Assembly (NCBI GenBank): GCA_016202545.1
Contig: JACQON010000021.1
Coordinates: 32,639-96,638 of the forward strand
Length of the DNA stretch: 64,000 nt
Origin: Chloroflexota bacterium
Lineage (GTDB): Bacteria; Chloroflexota; Dehalococcoidia; Dehalococcoidales; JACQON01
Direction: 5' to 3'
Part shown: positions 9,090-17,684 of the stretch, piece after piece
How the letters are laid out: each line of letters starts with the position of its first letter
Numbering within the stretch: position 1 is the stretch's first letter
Made by a program: the position numbers and the translations under genes
Notes under the pieces: generated by a model
What the model was told of the DNA's origin: nothing
What the model saw: only the letters and a program-made list of their open reading frames with translations
The model's database searches: none

Positions 9090-9377
9090 TTACCCACCAA
9101 ATACGTGAACTGTCCACACAACAAGGGCAATCATCAAGACTGCAATCGCTAAAGTAATCCAATCCCTTCTATTCATGGTTGCATACTCATGCTCGGTAAC
9201 TGTTTGGCTTGTTTGTGGTTGCCCTTCTTGTACACCTGTCTTTCTAAGTTCTTCTTTCATAGTTTCAGCTTTTGCAGACTCTTTCTGTTCCGATTCTTTC
9301 ATCAGCTGAGCGCCACAGCGAAAGCAAAACTTGTCCTCTCGGTTCACCTCATTCCCACAATTTGCGCAATAAGGCAT
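9090..9377 (-). CDS. small zinc-ribbon protein with one C-terminal membrane helix
   Basis: A 95-aa protein of unknown function. The N-terminus is a double CxxC zinc ribbon (CANCGNEVNREDKFCFRCGAQL). A charged, flexible middle (residues ~27-70) follows, then a single hydrophobic C-terminal helix (WITLAIAVLMIALVVWTVHV). This suggests a tail-anchored protein with a cytoplasmic zinc ribbon. It is the third of three consecutive minus-strand zinc-ribbon ORFs and is AT-richer than mtnA beside it. No function is claimed. Confidence 0.75.
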   Translation of the reverse strand: MPYCANCGNEVNREDKFCFRCGAQLMKESEQKESAKAETMKEELRKTGVQEGQPQTSQTVTEHEYATMNRRDWITLAIAVLMIALVVWTVHVFGG

Positions 9378-9433
9378 AGTACAACTCCTATCCTATCGCA
9401 TGTGCAATTATTTGGCTTTCCTTTGGGATAGTA

Positions 9434-9856
9434 TTAGCTCTGGTTTAAAACTATTACGGCGATTGCCCAAATTGCCAAAAGGATAATGAGGGGGATTAAA
9501 CCCCCTAATGCCCACTGTTTTTGCACTTCTTTGAAATGTTTGATACTATCCCATCGCTTGTTACGCCAAGCCCATTCATTTCCCTTAGCACCTAAGACAA
9601 ATGGCATGATAATCTGCACAACAGGAATAAAGGTTAGAAAAGAAATGTAGGTTTTATTCCCTATCCCCCAAATCCACCATAGTAGGAATGCTCCCCAGTT
9701 CCAGCCTTTGATCTCAGCAGGGACTACCGCCTCAGTTCTTCGACCAGACGTGTTTTCTACCGAGCTGGCGATTGGAATGGGTAGTTCTTGCCCACAACTA
9801 GGGCAATATACCATTCCACTAGATACTCCCTTGCCGCAATTGGGACAGAAAGGCAT
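9434..9856 (-). CDS. zinc-ribbon membrane protein, unknown function
   Basis: A 140-aa protein. The N-terminal CPNCGKGVSSGMVYCPSCGQ zinc ribbon is followed by a linker and then a membrane domain of two or three hydrophobic segments (WGAFLLWWIWGIGNKTYISF, IPVVQIIMPFVLG, GLIPLIILLAIWAIAVIVL). The central WxWGAF.LWWxWGIGN pattern recalls a common family of zinc-ribbon plus DUF2628-like membrane proteins. The downstream neighbour at 9090-9377 has the same ribbon plus a single helix, so the two may be related or cotranscribed. Confidence 0.75.
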   Translation of the reverse strand: MPFCPNCGKGVSSGMVYCPSCGQELPIPIASSVENTSGRRTEAVVPAEIKGWNWGAFLLWWIWGIGNKTYISFLTFIPVVQIIMPFVLGAKGNEWAWRNKRWDSIKHFKEVQKQWALGGLIPLIILLAIWAIAVIVLNQS

Positions 9857-9880
9857 GACTCACTCCGACCAGCAGCATAG

Positions 9881-10024
9881 CTAGCCTGTTAGTCTTTTAC
9901 CACATTGCTGGCAAAATCCCATTTCCTCGCTTACCTTGCACCCTGTGGTCTTACAGGAGGGGCATTCCCAAATAATGTAACCTAGCCGGTCATGATAACC
10001 TCTGTTGCCCCAGATGAATACCAT
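9881..10024 (-). CDS. 47-codon zinc-ribbon protein (not in ORF track)
   Basis: Reading the minus strand from ATG at 10024 to TAG at 9881 gives 47 residues. They begin MVFIWGNRGY and contain two cysteine pairs, CPSC and CQQC, with an extra TTGC between them, and end GKRLTG. The pattern (FIWGxRGYxxxLGYIIWECPxC) resembles short zinc-ribbon proteins common in bacteria. It lies 24 nt upstream of the 140-aa zinc-ribbon gene on the same strand. The size is small, but the Cys spacing makes chance unlikely. Confidence 0.6.
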   Translation of the reverse strand: MVFIWGNRGYHDRLGYIIWECPSCKTTGCKVSEEMGFCQQCGKRLTG

Positions 10025-10257
10025 CCGTACTCTCCAAGCGCTTAACTGCCTTTCATTTTGTACTTCTCTTATACTCCGAATAACGCCCTTTTGTCAATAC
10101 ATCCGTTAAGGTTATGGTAATTATTGGACAGTGCTCAAAGTTTCATAGTTGCCACTTGGCAACCATGGCGATAGCGGGTTCAGTAGTCTTCGGTCGATAC
10201 AAACACGCCGAAAAATCAGCTATAATAAGGTAAGATATTTTATGGCAGAGGCTGACG

Positions 10258-10467
10258 GTGAAGGTAAATGAACTCAGTGTGGAACAGCTGAAAGCGTTGA
10301 TTCAGGATACGATAGAGGCGACGCTGCGGGAGTACCTGGGCGACTCTGATGAGGGGTTGGAACTGAAAGAAGAGGTCATCCAGAGACTGAAAGCTCGCAA
10401 AGCATTTAAGAGGCCGAAAATCCCAATGGAGCAAGTAGCCGGGAGGTTACCTAATGCCGCAGGCTAA
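10258..10467 (+). CDS. small antitoxin-like protein without adjacent toxin
   Basis: A 69-aa acidic/basic helical protein starting at GTG. The layout MKVNELSVEQLKALIQDTIE, then YLGDSDEGLELKEEV, then a basic tail ending in PMEQVAGRL resembles short antitoxins that usually precede RelE/ParE-type toxin genes. That is a family resemblance noted by eye, not a search result. No toxin ORF follows. Instead the 3' end overlaps mtnP by 14 bp, so it may be translationally coupled to mtnP. A TATAAT box lies at 10221-10226. A small hairpin GTTGCC-acttg-GGCAAC-like dyad at 10148-10163 is the only other structure in the gap upstream. Confidence 0.55.
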   Translation: MKVNELSVEQLKALIQDTIEATLREYLGDSDEGLELKEEVIQRLKARKAFKRPKIPMEQVAGRLPNAAG

Positions 10468-11317
10468 AATCGGCGTTATCGGCGGGAGCGGGCTGTATGA
10501 TATTGACGGGCTGACCGGGGTGGAAGAGGTTGATGTAAGCACCCCCTTCGGCAGGCCGAGTGACGCCATCGCCATCGGCAGGCTGGAGGGGATGGGGATA
10601 GCCTTTTTGCCCCGCCACGGCAAGGGGCACCGCATCTCGCCCGGCGAGATTCCGGCCAGGGCTAACATCTACGCCCTCAAATCGCTGGGGGTGGAGTGGC
10701 TTATCTCGGTCAACGCCGTGGGCAGCTTCAAAGCGGAAATCAAGCCCGGCGACCTGGTCATCCCCGACCAGATGATTGACCGCACCCGCGGCCGCATCAG
10801 CACCTTCTTCGGCGGGGGCATCGTCGTCCATATCCCCTTCGCCAACCCCATCTGCCCGGTGCTCAGCCAGATTGTCTACCAGGCAGCGGTCGAGGTCGGC
10901 GCAGCCGTGCACCGCGGAGGCACCTATCTCGTTATGGAAGGCCCGGCCTTCTCCACGCGGGCCGAGTCCAGGCTGTACCGCTCCTGGGGTGCCGACATCA
11001 TCGGCATGACCGCTCTGCCTGAGGCCAGGCTGGCGCGGGAAGCCGAGATGTGCTACGCCATCATCGCCGGCGTCACTGACTATGATAGCTGGCGTGAGGA
11101 AAGCGAGCCTCTGGCCATAGATGCCATCATCGCCGTCCTGCGCCGGAACATCGACAATATCAAGCAGATTATCAAGCTGGCCGTAGGCCGGATACCAGAG
11201 GCACGCCAGTGTGAATGCGCCACGGCATTGAAGACGGCCATCGTCACCGACCCCGGAATGGTGCCGGCCCGGCAAAAGACAAAGCTCAAACTGCTGCTGG
11301 GCAAGTACGTCGAGTAA
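10454..11317 (+). CDS. mtnP: S-methyl-5'-thioadenosine phosphorylase
   Basis: Phosphorolyses methylthioadenosine, the by-product of SAM use, to adenine and MTR-1-P, the substrate of MtnA. The 287-aa protein shows IGVIGGSGLYDIDGL, RHGKGHRISPGEIPARANIYALK, EGPAFSTRAESRLYRSWGAD and IIGMTALPEARLAREAEM, all typical of the MTAP branch of the PNP family. A GGGAGG ribosome site sits 7 nt before the ATG. Together with mtnA upstream and metK/ahcY downstream it forms a dispersed SAM-recycling set. Confidence 0.95.
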   Translation: MPQAKIGVIGGSGLYDIDGLTGVEEVDVSTPFGRPSDAIAIGRLEGMGIAFLPRHGKGHRISPGEIPARANIYALKSLGVEWLISVNAVGSFKAEIKPGDLVIPDQMIDRTRGRISTFFGGGIVVHIPFANPICPVLSQIVYQAAVEVGAAVHRGGTYLVMEGPAFSTRAESRLYRSWGADIIGMTALPEARLAREAEMCYAIIAGVTDYDSWREESEPLAIDAIIAVLRRNIDNIKQIIKLAVGRIPEARQCECATALKTAIVTDPGMVPARQKTKLKLLLGKYVE

Positions 11318-11413
11318 TAAGACGTGCCCGGCCGCGGGAGGGCCTTCCCCGGCCGGCGGATTTATGCTTTAATATAGGCGTGGGATTGACGGACTTAGAA
11401 AGGCCCGGCCTTT

Positions 11414-12445
11414 ATGCCTGACACCGATTTCGGCTGCCTGCCGACAGTCATCGGCAGCATGCCCCACACCGACCCGGAAAGCGCCTGCGCCCAGGTCATC
11501 ACCTATCTCAAGGACATCCCGGCCTGGCCCCAGTTGCCCAGGCGCTCCTTCCTGGAAAATATGTGCGTCCAGTATAGCCAGGGCTTCCCCGGGCTGGTGA
11601 CGGAAAGCGAGCGCATCTATGTCGACCGCTCTCAGGACCTGAGCCGACCCCTTGAGCGGCTATATGCCGCCTACCTGAAGAACGACATTGACGAGTACCC
11701 CGTCACCCCTGAGTATGCCGCCGGACTCCACAGCTTCCTGGCCCTGGCTGGCCTGTCTCCGCTGGCGGTAAAAGGGCAGGTAACCGGCCCGGTCACCTGG
11801 GGTCTGACCGTCACCGATGAGACCCGCCGCGCCGTTCTCTATGATGACACCCTGGCCGACGCCGCGGCCAAGCTGCTCAGGCTGAAGGCGGGCTGGCAGG
11901 AAAAGAAGCTCAGGCAGATTTCCAGGAACACCATTATCTTCGTTGATGAGCCGTATATGGAGGCCTACGGCTCCAGCAGCTTCATCGCCGTGTCCAGGGA
12001 GAGGGTAATCAGCCTGCTGGAAGAGGTCTTTGGCGGCATCAGCGGGCTCAAAGGAGTCCATTGCTGCGGCAACACCGACTGGTCGGTCCTGCTCGATACC
12101 AGCGCCGATATAGTGAGCTTTGACGCCTACAATTACGCCCGGTCGCTGAGCCTCTATCCCGCCGAAGTAAAAAGGTTCCTGGACAGGGGAGGCGCTATAG
12201 CCTGGGGAATAGTGCCCAATAACGAGGAGGCCCTGGCCAAAGAATCGGCGGCCAGCCTGAAAGACCGCCTGGAGGAAGCCATGGCGCCTTTAACCAGGAA
12301 GGGGATTCCCTTCAAGCAACTCATCGAGCGGGGATTGCTCACCCCGAGCTGCGGGCTGGCGTCTGTGTCCACTGAAGAAGCTTCTGCCCGGGCGCTGGAG
12401 CTGCTGGTTGCGCTCTCAGCCAAGATGAGGAAGCGGTATATCTAG
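11414..12445 (+). CDS. MetE-like core methionine synthase / methylcobamide methyltransferase-type barrel
   Basis: A 343-aa single TIM barrel of the UROD/MetE superfamily, half the size of MetE, so the N-terminal folate barrel is absent. The zinc ligands of MetE seem preserved: the HxC pair in GVHCCGNTDW and a late cysteine in LTPSCGLAS. The start FGCLPTVIGSMPHTDPE is the typical TxxGSxPxT opening. In Dehalococcoides a short core-MetE is reported to take methyl groups from methylcobalamin rather than methyl-folate. The acs operon in this window encodes such a corrinoid protein, and the salvage genes are adjacent, so methionine synthesis is a reasonable inference. Other corrinoid methyltransfer reactions remain possible. 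Confidence 0.7.
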   Translation: MPDTDFGCLPTVIGSMPHTDPESACAQVITYLKDIPAWPQLPRRSFLENMCVQYSQGFPGLVTESERIYVDRSQDLSRPLERLYAAYLKNDIDEYPVTPEYAAGLHSFLALAGLSPLAVKGQVTGPVTWGLTVTDETRRAVLYDDTLADAAAKLLRLKAGWQEKKLRQISRNTIIFVDEPYMEAYGSSSFIAVSRERVISLLEEVFGGISGLKGVHCCGNTDWSVLLDTSADIVSFDAYNYARSLSLYPAEVKRFLDRGGAIAWGIVPNNEEALAKESAASLKDRLEEAMAPLTRKGIPFKQLIERGLLTPSCGLASVSTEEASARALELLVALSAKMRKRYI

Positions 12446-12561
12446 CAGGAAGACGCCGCGGCCGCTCTTTCGCCTGTTTTATCGGCACCTGTGGCCACCG
12501 GGCCGTATGGTAAAAACGCCGGCTTTGGTGTATACTACTAACTTAAAAAGCCCGGAGTTCC

Positions 12562-13065
12562 ATGGGGCAAGTTTGTCTGCTTACCGGCAAACCAGGGACG
12601 GGGAAGACCAGCATCATCAAACAGGTGGTGGCCGGGCTCAAAGGCAAGGCCGGTGGCTTTTACACCGAGGAAATACGGAGGCAGGGAATCAGGGAGGGCT
12701 TCAGGCTGTTCACCCTGGACGGGCAGAGCGCCATACTGGCCCATGTCGATATCGAAAGCCCCTATCGAGTAGGCAAGTACGGGGTTGATGTCGACAGCCT
12801 GGAGCGGGTGGGTGTGCCCGCCCTGCGCCGCGCAGCCGGGGACTGCGACCTAGTGGTGATTGATGAAATCGGGAAGATGGAGCTATTCTCCGCCAGCTTC
12901 AGGGAAACCGTGTGGCAGATAATAACCAGCGGGAAGCGGGTGCTGGGAACTATCATGCTCCAGCCCCACCCGTGGGCGGACGCCATCAAGCGCCTGCCTG
13001 GTTTAGAGCTGATAACGGTTACCAGGACCAACCACCGGGAAGTGCTGGAGAAGTTATCCGCATAG
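12562..13065 (+). CDS. THEP1-type nucleoside-triphosphatase
   Basis: A 167-aa P-loop NTPase. The Walker A motif is GKPGTGKTS near the N-terminus. The second signature, LVVIDEIGKMEL, is the diagnostic Walker B of the THEP1 (Aquifex-type) family. FYTEEIR and the C-terminal LELITVTRTNHREVL segment also fit. These enzymes hydrolyse various NTPs; the physiological role is unknown. It lies just upstream of glnA with an 18-nt gap, so the two are probably cotranscribed. A TATACT box lies at 12531. Confidence 0.85.
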   Translation: MGQVCLLTGKPGTGKTSIIKQVVAGLKGKAGGFYTEEIRRQGIREGFRLFTLDGQSAILAHVDIESPYRVGKYGVDVDSLERVGVPALRRAAGDCDLVVIDEIGKMELFSASFRETVWQIITSGKRVLGTIMLQPHPWADAIKRLPGLELITVTRTNHREVLEKLSA

Positions 13066-13083
13066 GGGAAGGAGGCAATAGAA

Positions 13084-14427
13084 ATGAACCTGAAAAATAG
13101 TGACGAGGCCAAAGAGTATGTCCGCAAGATGGTCAAGGAGCGCGATGTAAAGTTCATCCGGCTGTGGTTCACCGATATCCTGGGCTTCTTGAAGGGCTTT
13201 GCCATTACCGTGGAAGAGTTGGATGGCGCCCTGGAGGAAGGGATGGGGTTTGACGGTTCCTCGATAGAGGGGTTCGCTCGCATAGATGAGAGCGATATGG
13301 TAGCTATGCCCGACCCTAACACCTTTGTCGTACTCCCCGAAAAGCTGCGAGAAAAACACGGCATAGCCAGGATGTTTTGTGACATTCTGCGGCCAGGAGG
13401 CAAGCCTTTCGAGGGTGACCCCAGGTATGTTCTCAAGCGGAACTTGCAGCGGGCGGCGGACATGGGCTTCACTTACTACGTGGGGCCGGAACTGGAGTAC
13501 TTCTACTTCAAGGACTCCAAGGGGACCGAGATACTGGATGAAGGGGGCTATTTTGACATGGTCCCCCTGGATGCCGCCATCGGCCTGAGAAAGGAAACCG
13601 TGCTCACGCTGGAAGAGCTGGGCATCGGCGTGGAATACTCTCACCATGAGGTAGCTACCAGCCAGCACGAGATAGATATGAGGTATACTGACGCCCTGAC
13701 CATGGCGGATAGCGTGATGACCTACCGCCTGGTGGTCAAAGAGGTAGCTCTCAAGCACGGCGTCTATGCTACCTTTATGCCCAAGCCGGTTTTCGGCATC
13801 AACGGCAGCGGTATGCATACCCACCAGTCGCTGTTCCGGGGCGAGCGGAACGCCTTCTTCGACTCGAAAGACCCCTATTGCCTTTCCGGGATGGCCAGGC
13901 ACTATATAGCCGGTCTGCTGAAGCATGCTCCTGAAATTACCTCTATCACCAACCAGTGGATAAACTCTTACAAGCGGCTGGTTCCCGGCTACGAGGCGCC
14001 GGTATACCTGTCCTGGGCACGACGCAACCGCTCTGACCTGATTAGAGTCCCTGAGTACCGGCCGGGCAGGGAAAAGGCGACTAGGATTGAATTCCGCTCT
14101 CCCGACCCGGCCTGCAACCCTTACCTTGCCTTCAGCGTGATGCTGGCCGCCGGGCTGGAAGGGGTGGAGAAGGAATATCCGAGCCCCGACCCGGTCGAAG
14201 AAAATGTGTATGAGATGACCGAGGAGGAGAGACAGAGCAGGGGGATACGTTCCCTGCCTGCCAGCCTTCTGGAGGCCATCCAGCTCACTGAAAAAAGCAA
14301 GTTGGTGCGAAAAGCTCTCGGCGACCATGTTTTTGATGCTTTCATCAAGAACAAGAAGATAGAGTGGGACCAGTACCGGACACAGGTAACTGAATATGAG
14401 CTTAAGAGATACCTGCCAGTGCTGTAG
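13084..14427 (+). CDS. glnA: glutamine synthetase type I
   Basis: ATP-dependent synthesis of glutamine from glutamate and ammonia. At 447 aa it is a normal GSI. Signatures are MGFDGSSIEGFARI, the metal/ATP region FMPKPVFGINGSGMHTHQS, SWARRNRSDLIRVP and RIEFRSPDPACNPYLAFSVM. The classic NLYxLP adenylylation motif is replaced by ENVYEMTEEE, so adenylylation control is uncertain. The ribosome site GGAAGGAGG precedes the ATG. nadE follows 36 bp downstream; it consumes glutamine as its nitrogen donor, so the order is functionally sensible. Confidence 0.97.
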   Translation: MNLKNSDEAKEYVRKMVKERDVKFIRLWFTDILGFLKGFAITVEELDGALEEGMGFDGSSIEGFARIDESDMVAMPDPNTFVVLPEKLREKHGIARMFCDILRPGGKPFEGDPRYVLKRNLQRAADMGFTYYVGPELEYFYFKDSKGTEILDEGGYFDMVPLDAAIGLRKETVLTLEELGIGVEYSHHEVATSQHEIDMRYTDALTMADSVMTYRLVVKEVALKHGVYATFMPKPVFGINGSGMHTHQSLFRGERNAFFDSKDPYCLSGMARHYIAGLLKHAPEITSITNQWINSYKRLVPGYEAPVYLSWARRNRSDLIRVPEYRPGREKATRIEFRSPDPACNPYLAFSVMLAAGLEGVEKEYPSPDPVEENVYEMTEEERQSRGIRSLPASLLEAIQLTEKSKLVRKALGDHVFDAFIKNKKIEWDQYRTQVTEYELKRYLPVL

Positions 14428-14463
14428 GTCAGACTCACACGGCCAGCGTGACGGAGGCAGCCT

Positions 14464-16218
14464 GTGAAGCGGGCGGTCGATATGCACCGGCTGCGAATCG
14501 GCATGGCCCAGATTAATGCCACCGTTGGCGACTTCAAGGGCAACGTCGGCAAGATTCTGGAGGCTATTGACCGGGCGCGCTCTCTTGAGGTTGACCTGCT
14601 CACCTTTCCTGAGCTGGCCATCTGCGGTTACCCGCCGGAAGACCTCCTGCTCAAGCCCCAGTTCATCAGGGAGAACCTGAACTCCCTCAACCAGGTCATC
14701 GAGCATTCCTCAGGTCTGACCGTGGTGGTGGGATTTGTTGACGTCAGCGGCGATATCTTCAACGCCGCCGCCGTCATCCACGACGGGAAGCTGGCCGGCG
14801 TCTATCACAAGATATACCTGCCCAACTATGGCGTCTTTGATGAGAACCGCTATTTCCAGTCTGGTAAAGAATGCCCCATCTATGTCATAAATGGCGTCGG
14901 CGTGGGGGTCAATATCTGCGAGGACATCTGGTACGAGGCCGGCCCGGCCACGACACAGGCCTACTTCGGGGCTGAGGTTATCGTAAACATAAGCGCCTCG
15001 CCCTATCATCTGGGCAAAGGAGATTTCAGGGAGAGAATGCTGGCGACACGCGCCACTGATAATGTGGCCATCTTTGCCTACAACAACCTGGTGGGCGGAC
15101 AGGACGAACTGGTGTTTGATGGCAACAGCATGATAGTGGATGAAAAAGGGCAGGTGGTGGCCAGGGGCAAGCAGTTCGAAGAAGAACTGATAGTAGCTGA
15201 CCTGGGTGTGGAGGCAGTGTTCCGGGTACGCCTTCACGACCCGAGGTGGAGAAAGGGGATGCCGCTGCTGGAGACGCCACGCTGGCAGGCGACCACGGCC
15301 GCGATATCAGAGGCGCCCTCGGCGGTGCCCAAGCCGCCGCTCCCCAAACGCCAGGTTGAGGCGCGCAGCTTCCCTGAGGAGGTCTACGATGCGCTGGTGC
15401 TGGGCACGCGGGACTACGTGCTCAAAAATGGCTTCACCAAGGTGTTGATTGGGCTGTCAGGCGGTATAGATTCCAGCCTGGTAGCTACCATCGCTGCGGA
15501 CGCTCTGGGAGCGTCAAACGTGGTCGGGGTATCTATGCCTTCCCAATATTCCTCGCCCGGCAGCATGGCGGATGCCAGGTTGCTGGCCGATAACCTGGGC
15601 ATCACACTGCTTAGTATCCCCATTACCCCGATTTATCAGGCGTATCTGGAAACGCTGAAGACACCCTTTAAGGGAACTGAGCCCGGCGTGGCTGAGGAGA
15701 ACATCCAGGCCCGCATCAGGGGCAACCTTCTCATGGCCCTGTCTAACAAGTTCGGCTGGCTTGTCCTCACCACGGGCAATAAAAGCGAGATGGCCACCGG
15801 CTATTCCACCCTGTATGGAGATATGGCTGGCGGCTTCGCCGTGATAAAGGACGTGCCCAAGACCATGGTCTATGAGGTAGCCCGCTACCGGAACTCGAAG
15901 GCAGGGCAGGAGCTAATACCTGCCACGGTGCTGGAGAAAGTGCCCTCGGCTGAGCTGCGGCCGAATCAGAAGGATACCGATAGCCTGCCTCCTTACGAGC
16001 TGCTTGACCCGGTGCTGAAAGCCTATGTTGAGGAAGACAAGAGCGTGGAGCAAATCATCGAGCTGGGGATGGAGGAACAGGTGGTCAAGCAGGCCGCCCG
16101 GCTGGTGGACAACAGCGAGTATAAGCGCCGCCAGGCATCACCGGGGATAAAGATAACCCCCAGGGCGTTCGGCCGGGATAGGCGTTTGCCCATTACCAAC
16201 CGCTTCAAAGGGTGGTAG
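14464..16218 (+). CDS. nadE: glutamine-dependent NAD+ synthetase
   Basis: The last step of NAD synthesis: amidation of deamido-NAD with ammonia from glutamine. The N-terminal ~270 residues are a nitrilase-type glutaminase with its Glu (FPELAICGYPPEDLL), Lys (YHKIYLPNYGVFDE) and Cys (VNICEDIWYE). The C-terminal synthetase carries LIGLSGGIDSSLVATIAAD, the PP-loop, and TTGNKSEMATGYSTLYGDMAGGF. Its 584 aa is typical for the two-domain form. The start is GTG 14464 or ATG 14482. nadB and nadC lie 13 kb away. Confidence 0.96.
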   Translation: MKRAVDMHRLRIGMAQINATVGDFKGNVGKILEAIDRARSLEVDLLTFPELAICGYPPEDLLLKPQFIRENLNSLNQVIEHSSGLTVVVGFVDVSGDIFNAAAVIHDGKLAGVYHKIYLPNYGVFDENRYFQSGKECPIYVINGVGVGVNICEDIWYEAGPATTQAYFGAEVIVNISASPYHLGKGDFRERMLATRATDNVAIFAYNNLVGGQDELVFDGNSMIVDEKGQVVARGKQFEEELIVADLGVEAVFRVRLHDPRWRKGMPLLETPRWQATTAAISEAPSAVPKPPLPKRQVEARSFPEEVYDALVLGTRDYVLKNGFTKVLIGLSGGIDSSLVATIAADALGASNVVGVSMPSQYSSPGSMADARLLADNLGITLLSIPITPIYQAYLETLKTPFKGTEPGVAEENIQARIRGNLLMALSNKFGWLVLTTGNKSEMATGYSTLYGDMAGGFAVIKDVPKTMVYEVARYRNSKAGQELIPATVLEKVPSAELRPNQKDTDSLPPYELLDPVLKAYVEEDKSVEQIIELGMEEQVVKQAARLVDNSEYKRRQASPGIKITPRAFGRDRRLPITNRFKGW

Positions 16219-16258
16219 TCGGCTATATCCATACCACAACGCCGAAAGGAAGCAGCCC

Positions 16259-17257
16259 GTGTCACAGTTGCCAGCGCTGGTGGAAGCGCTACTGGACCCG
16301 AAGGCCTACCCCGAGCGACCACGCCGGATAGACCTGATTCAGACCCAGATGTCCTTCGTTTTCCTGGCCGATGACTATGTGTACAAGGTTAAAAAGCCGG
16401 TAGACCTGGGCTATCTGGACTATACCACTCTGGAGAAGCGCCGTCTTTACTGCCGCCGGGAAGTTGAGCTTAACCGTAGGCTGTGCCCTGATGCCTACCT
16501 GGGCGTAGTGGCAATAACCGGCGAAAAGGGCGCTACCGTAGGCGGTCAGGGTGAGGTGGTGGAGTATGCGGTGAAGATGCGCCGCCTTCCCCAGGAAAAG
16601 ATGATGAACGCGCTGCTGGCTCAGGGCCAGGTGTCAGCAGAGATGGTGGTCAGGGTGGCCGATAAACTGGCGGAGTTTCACCGCAGCGCCGAGACCAGTG
16701 CCGCTGTCAGCGTCTTCGGCGACCTTGCCGCCATCATCCAGAACACTGCCGAGAACTTCGCCCAGACGGAAAAGTATATCGGCAATACTATTCCCCTGGA
16801 GAGATATCAAAGCATCAAGGCCTACACTGACGGCTTCATCCGGGGAAATGCGTCCTTGTTCCGTAAGCGGATGGCTGACGGCAGGATAAGGGACTGTCAC
16901 GGAGACCTTCACGCGGCGCACATCTGCTTCACTGACGGCATCTGCATTTACGATTGTATAGAGTTTAACGACCGCTTCAGGTACTGCGATATTGCCTCGG
17001 AGGTCGCCTTTCTGGCCATGGACCTGGACCATTACGGATGGCCTGACCTGTCACGCGGCTTCGTTGACGCTTACATGGTCTACAGCCAGGACAGGGAGCT
17101 GCCGGAGCTGCTCGATTTCTATAAATGCTACCGGGCCTATGTCAGGGGCAAGGTGGAGAGCTTCAAGCTGGATGACCCCCACATACCTCCACAGGATAAG
17201 ATGAAGGTTAAGGATATTGCCAGGAGATACTTTGAGCTTGCCGAGTCATATATATGA
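16259..17257 (+). CDS. aminoglycoside-phosphotransferase-fold (APH) protein
   Basis: A 332-aa kinase-fold protein. An N-terminal lobe begins FVFLADDYVYKVKKPVDLGYLDY, with the lysine of the kinase fold in YKVKKP. The catalytic loop is CHGDLHAAHICF, followed by YDCIEFNDRFRYCDIASEVAFLAMDLD, the metal-binding Asp region. In many bacteria this APH module is fused to a C-terminal P-loop kinase (AAA_33). Here that second half is a separate gene 430 bp downstream. The substrate is unknown. The start is GTG with AGGAAGCAG upstream. Confidence 0.8.
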   Translation: MSQLPALVEALLDPKAYPERPRRIDLIQTQMSFVFLADDYVYKVKKPVDLGYLDYTTLEKRRLYCRREVELNRRLCPDAYLGVVAITGEKGATVGGQGEVVEYAVKMRRLPQEKMMNALLAQGQVSAEMVVRVADKLAEFHRSAETSAAVSVFGDLAAIIQNTAENFAQTEKYIGNTIPLERYQSIKAYTDGFIRGNASLFRKRMADGRIRDCHGDLHAAHICFTDGICIYDCIEFNDRFRYCDIASEVAFLAMDLDHYGWPDLSRGFVDAYMVYSQDRELPELLDFYKCYRAYVRGKVESFKLDDPHIPPQDKMKVKDIARRYFELAESYI

Positions 17258-17334
17258 CTCGGGGTCATCGAGATTACGGGTAAGCCAGGCAGTATAAAAG
17301 GTCACACATGATGACTAATAGGAGCTTGGCCAGA

Positions 17335-17622
17335 TGGAAATAATTGATTTAACGGACGAATACAAGCAGCTATATTTTGTCTGCCTTGAAGACTGGTCAG
17401 AAGCTTGGCGACAGGGTAGTGTTTCAAGGGGTCAACACATTTGACAGTGAGGCCCTCCTGGAATGGGGAATTGCCGACGCCCTGCTTGTAGATGGCAGGC
17501 CGGTGAGAACGGGAACGCCTCCTCCATACGAGAGAATAAAGCGGCTCATCGCCAAAAGGGTTAAAAAATTAAAGCCCTGGGCTATAAGTGATTGCTTCGC
17601 TCGCAATAGCGGGAAAGCGTAA
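17335..17622 (+). pseudogene. remnant of a longer acetyltransferase/YoaP-like gene, internally deleted
   Basis: An ATG at 17335 opens MEIIDLTDEYKQLYFVCLED, which looks like the N-terminus of a larger conserved protein, but the frame closes after ~30 residues. In a second frame from ~17385 to 17622 the sequence continues with GDRVVFQGVNTFDSEALLEWG and ALLVDGRPVRTGTPPPYERIK, which looks like the C-terminal part of the same kind of protein. The middle of the gene seems deleted and the two ends joined out of frame. The last ~15 codons run into a dispersed repeat. The family assignment is from memory of the N- and C-terminal patterns and is tentative. Confidence 0.5.
17588..17610. repeat. short copy of the ATTGCTTCGC...CGCAAT dispersed repeat
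   Basis: The sequence GTGATTGCTTCGCTCGCAAT matches the cores at 21739-21768 and 41011-41072. It supplies the last codons of the pseudogene ORF. Confidence 0.6.
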
Positions 17623-17684
17623 TTAGTTGCTGCCCGGCGGGGCAGCAGGACACATAAGGGGGCGATAAATTGGGAGGACCGCTC

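Noticed and set aside
8062-9162. 366-aa minus-strand ORF
   Set aside because: Antisense of mtnA, Gly-rich low-complexity translation, no family features.
13054-14706. 550-aa minus-strand ORF
   Set aside because: It lies entirely antisense to glnA and nadE, which have complete families; its protein shows no motif.
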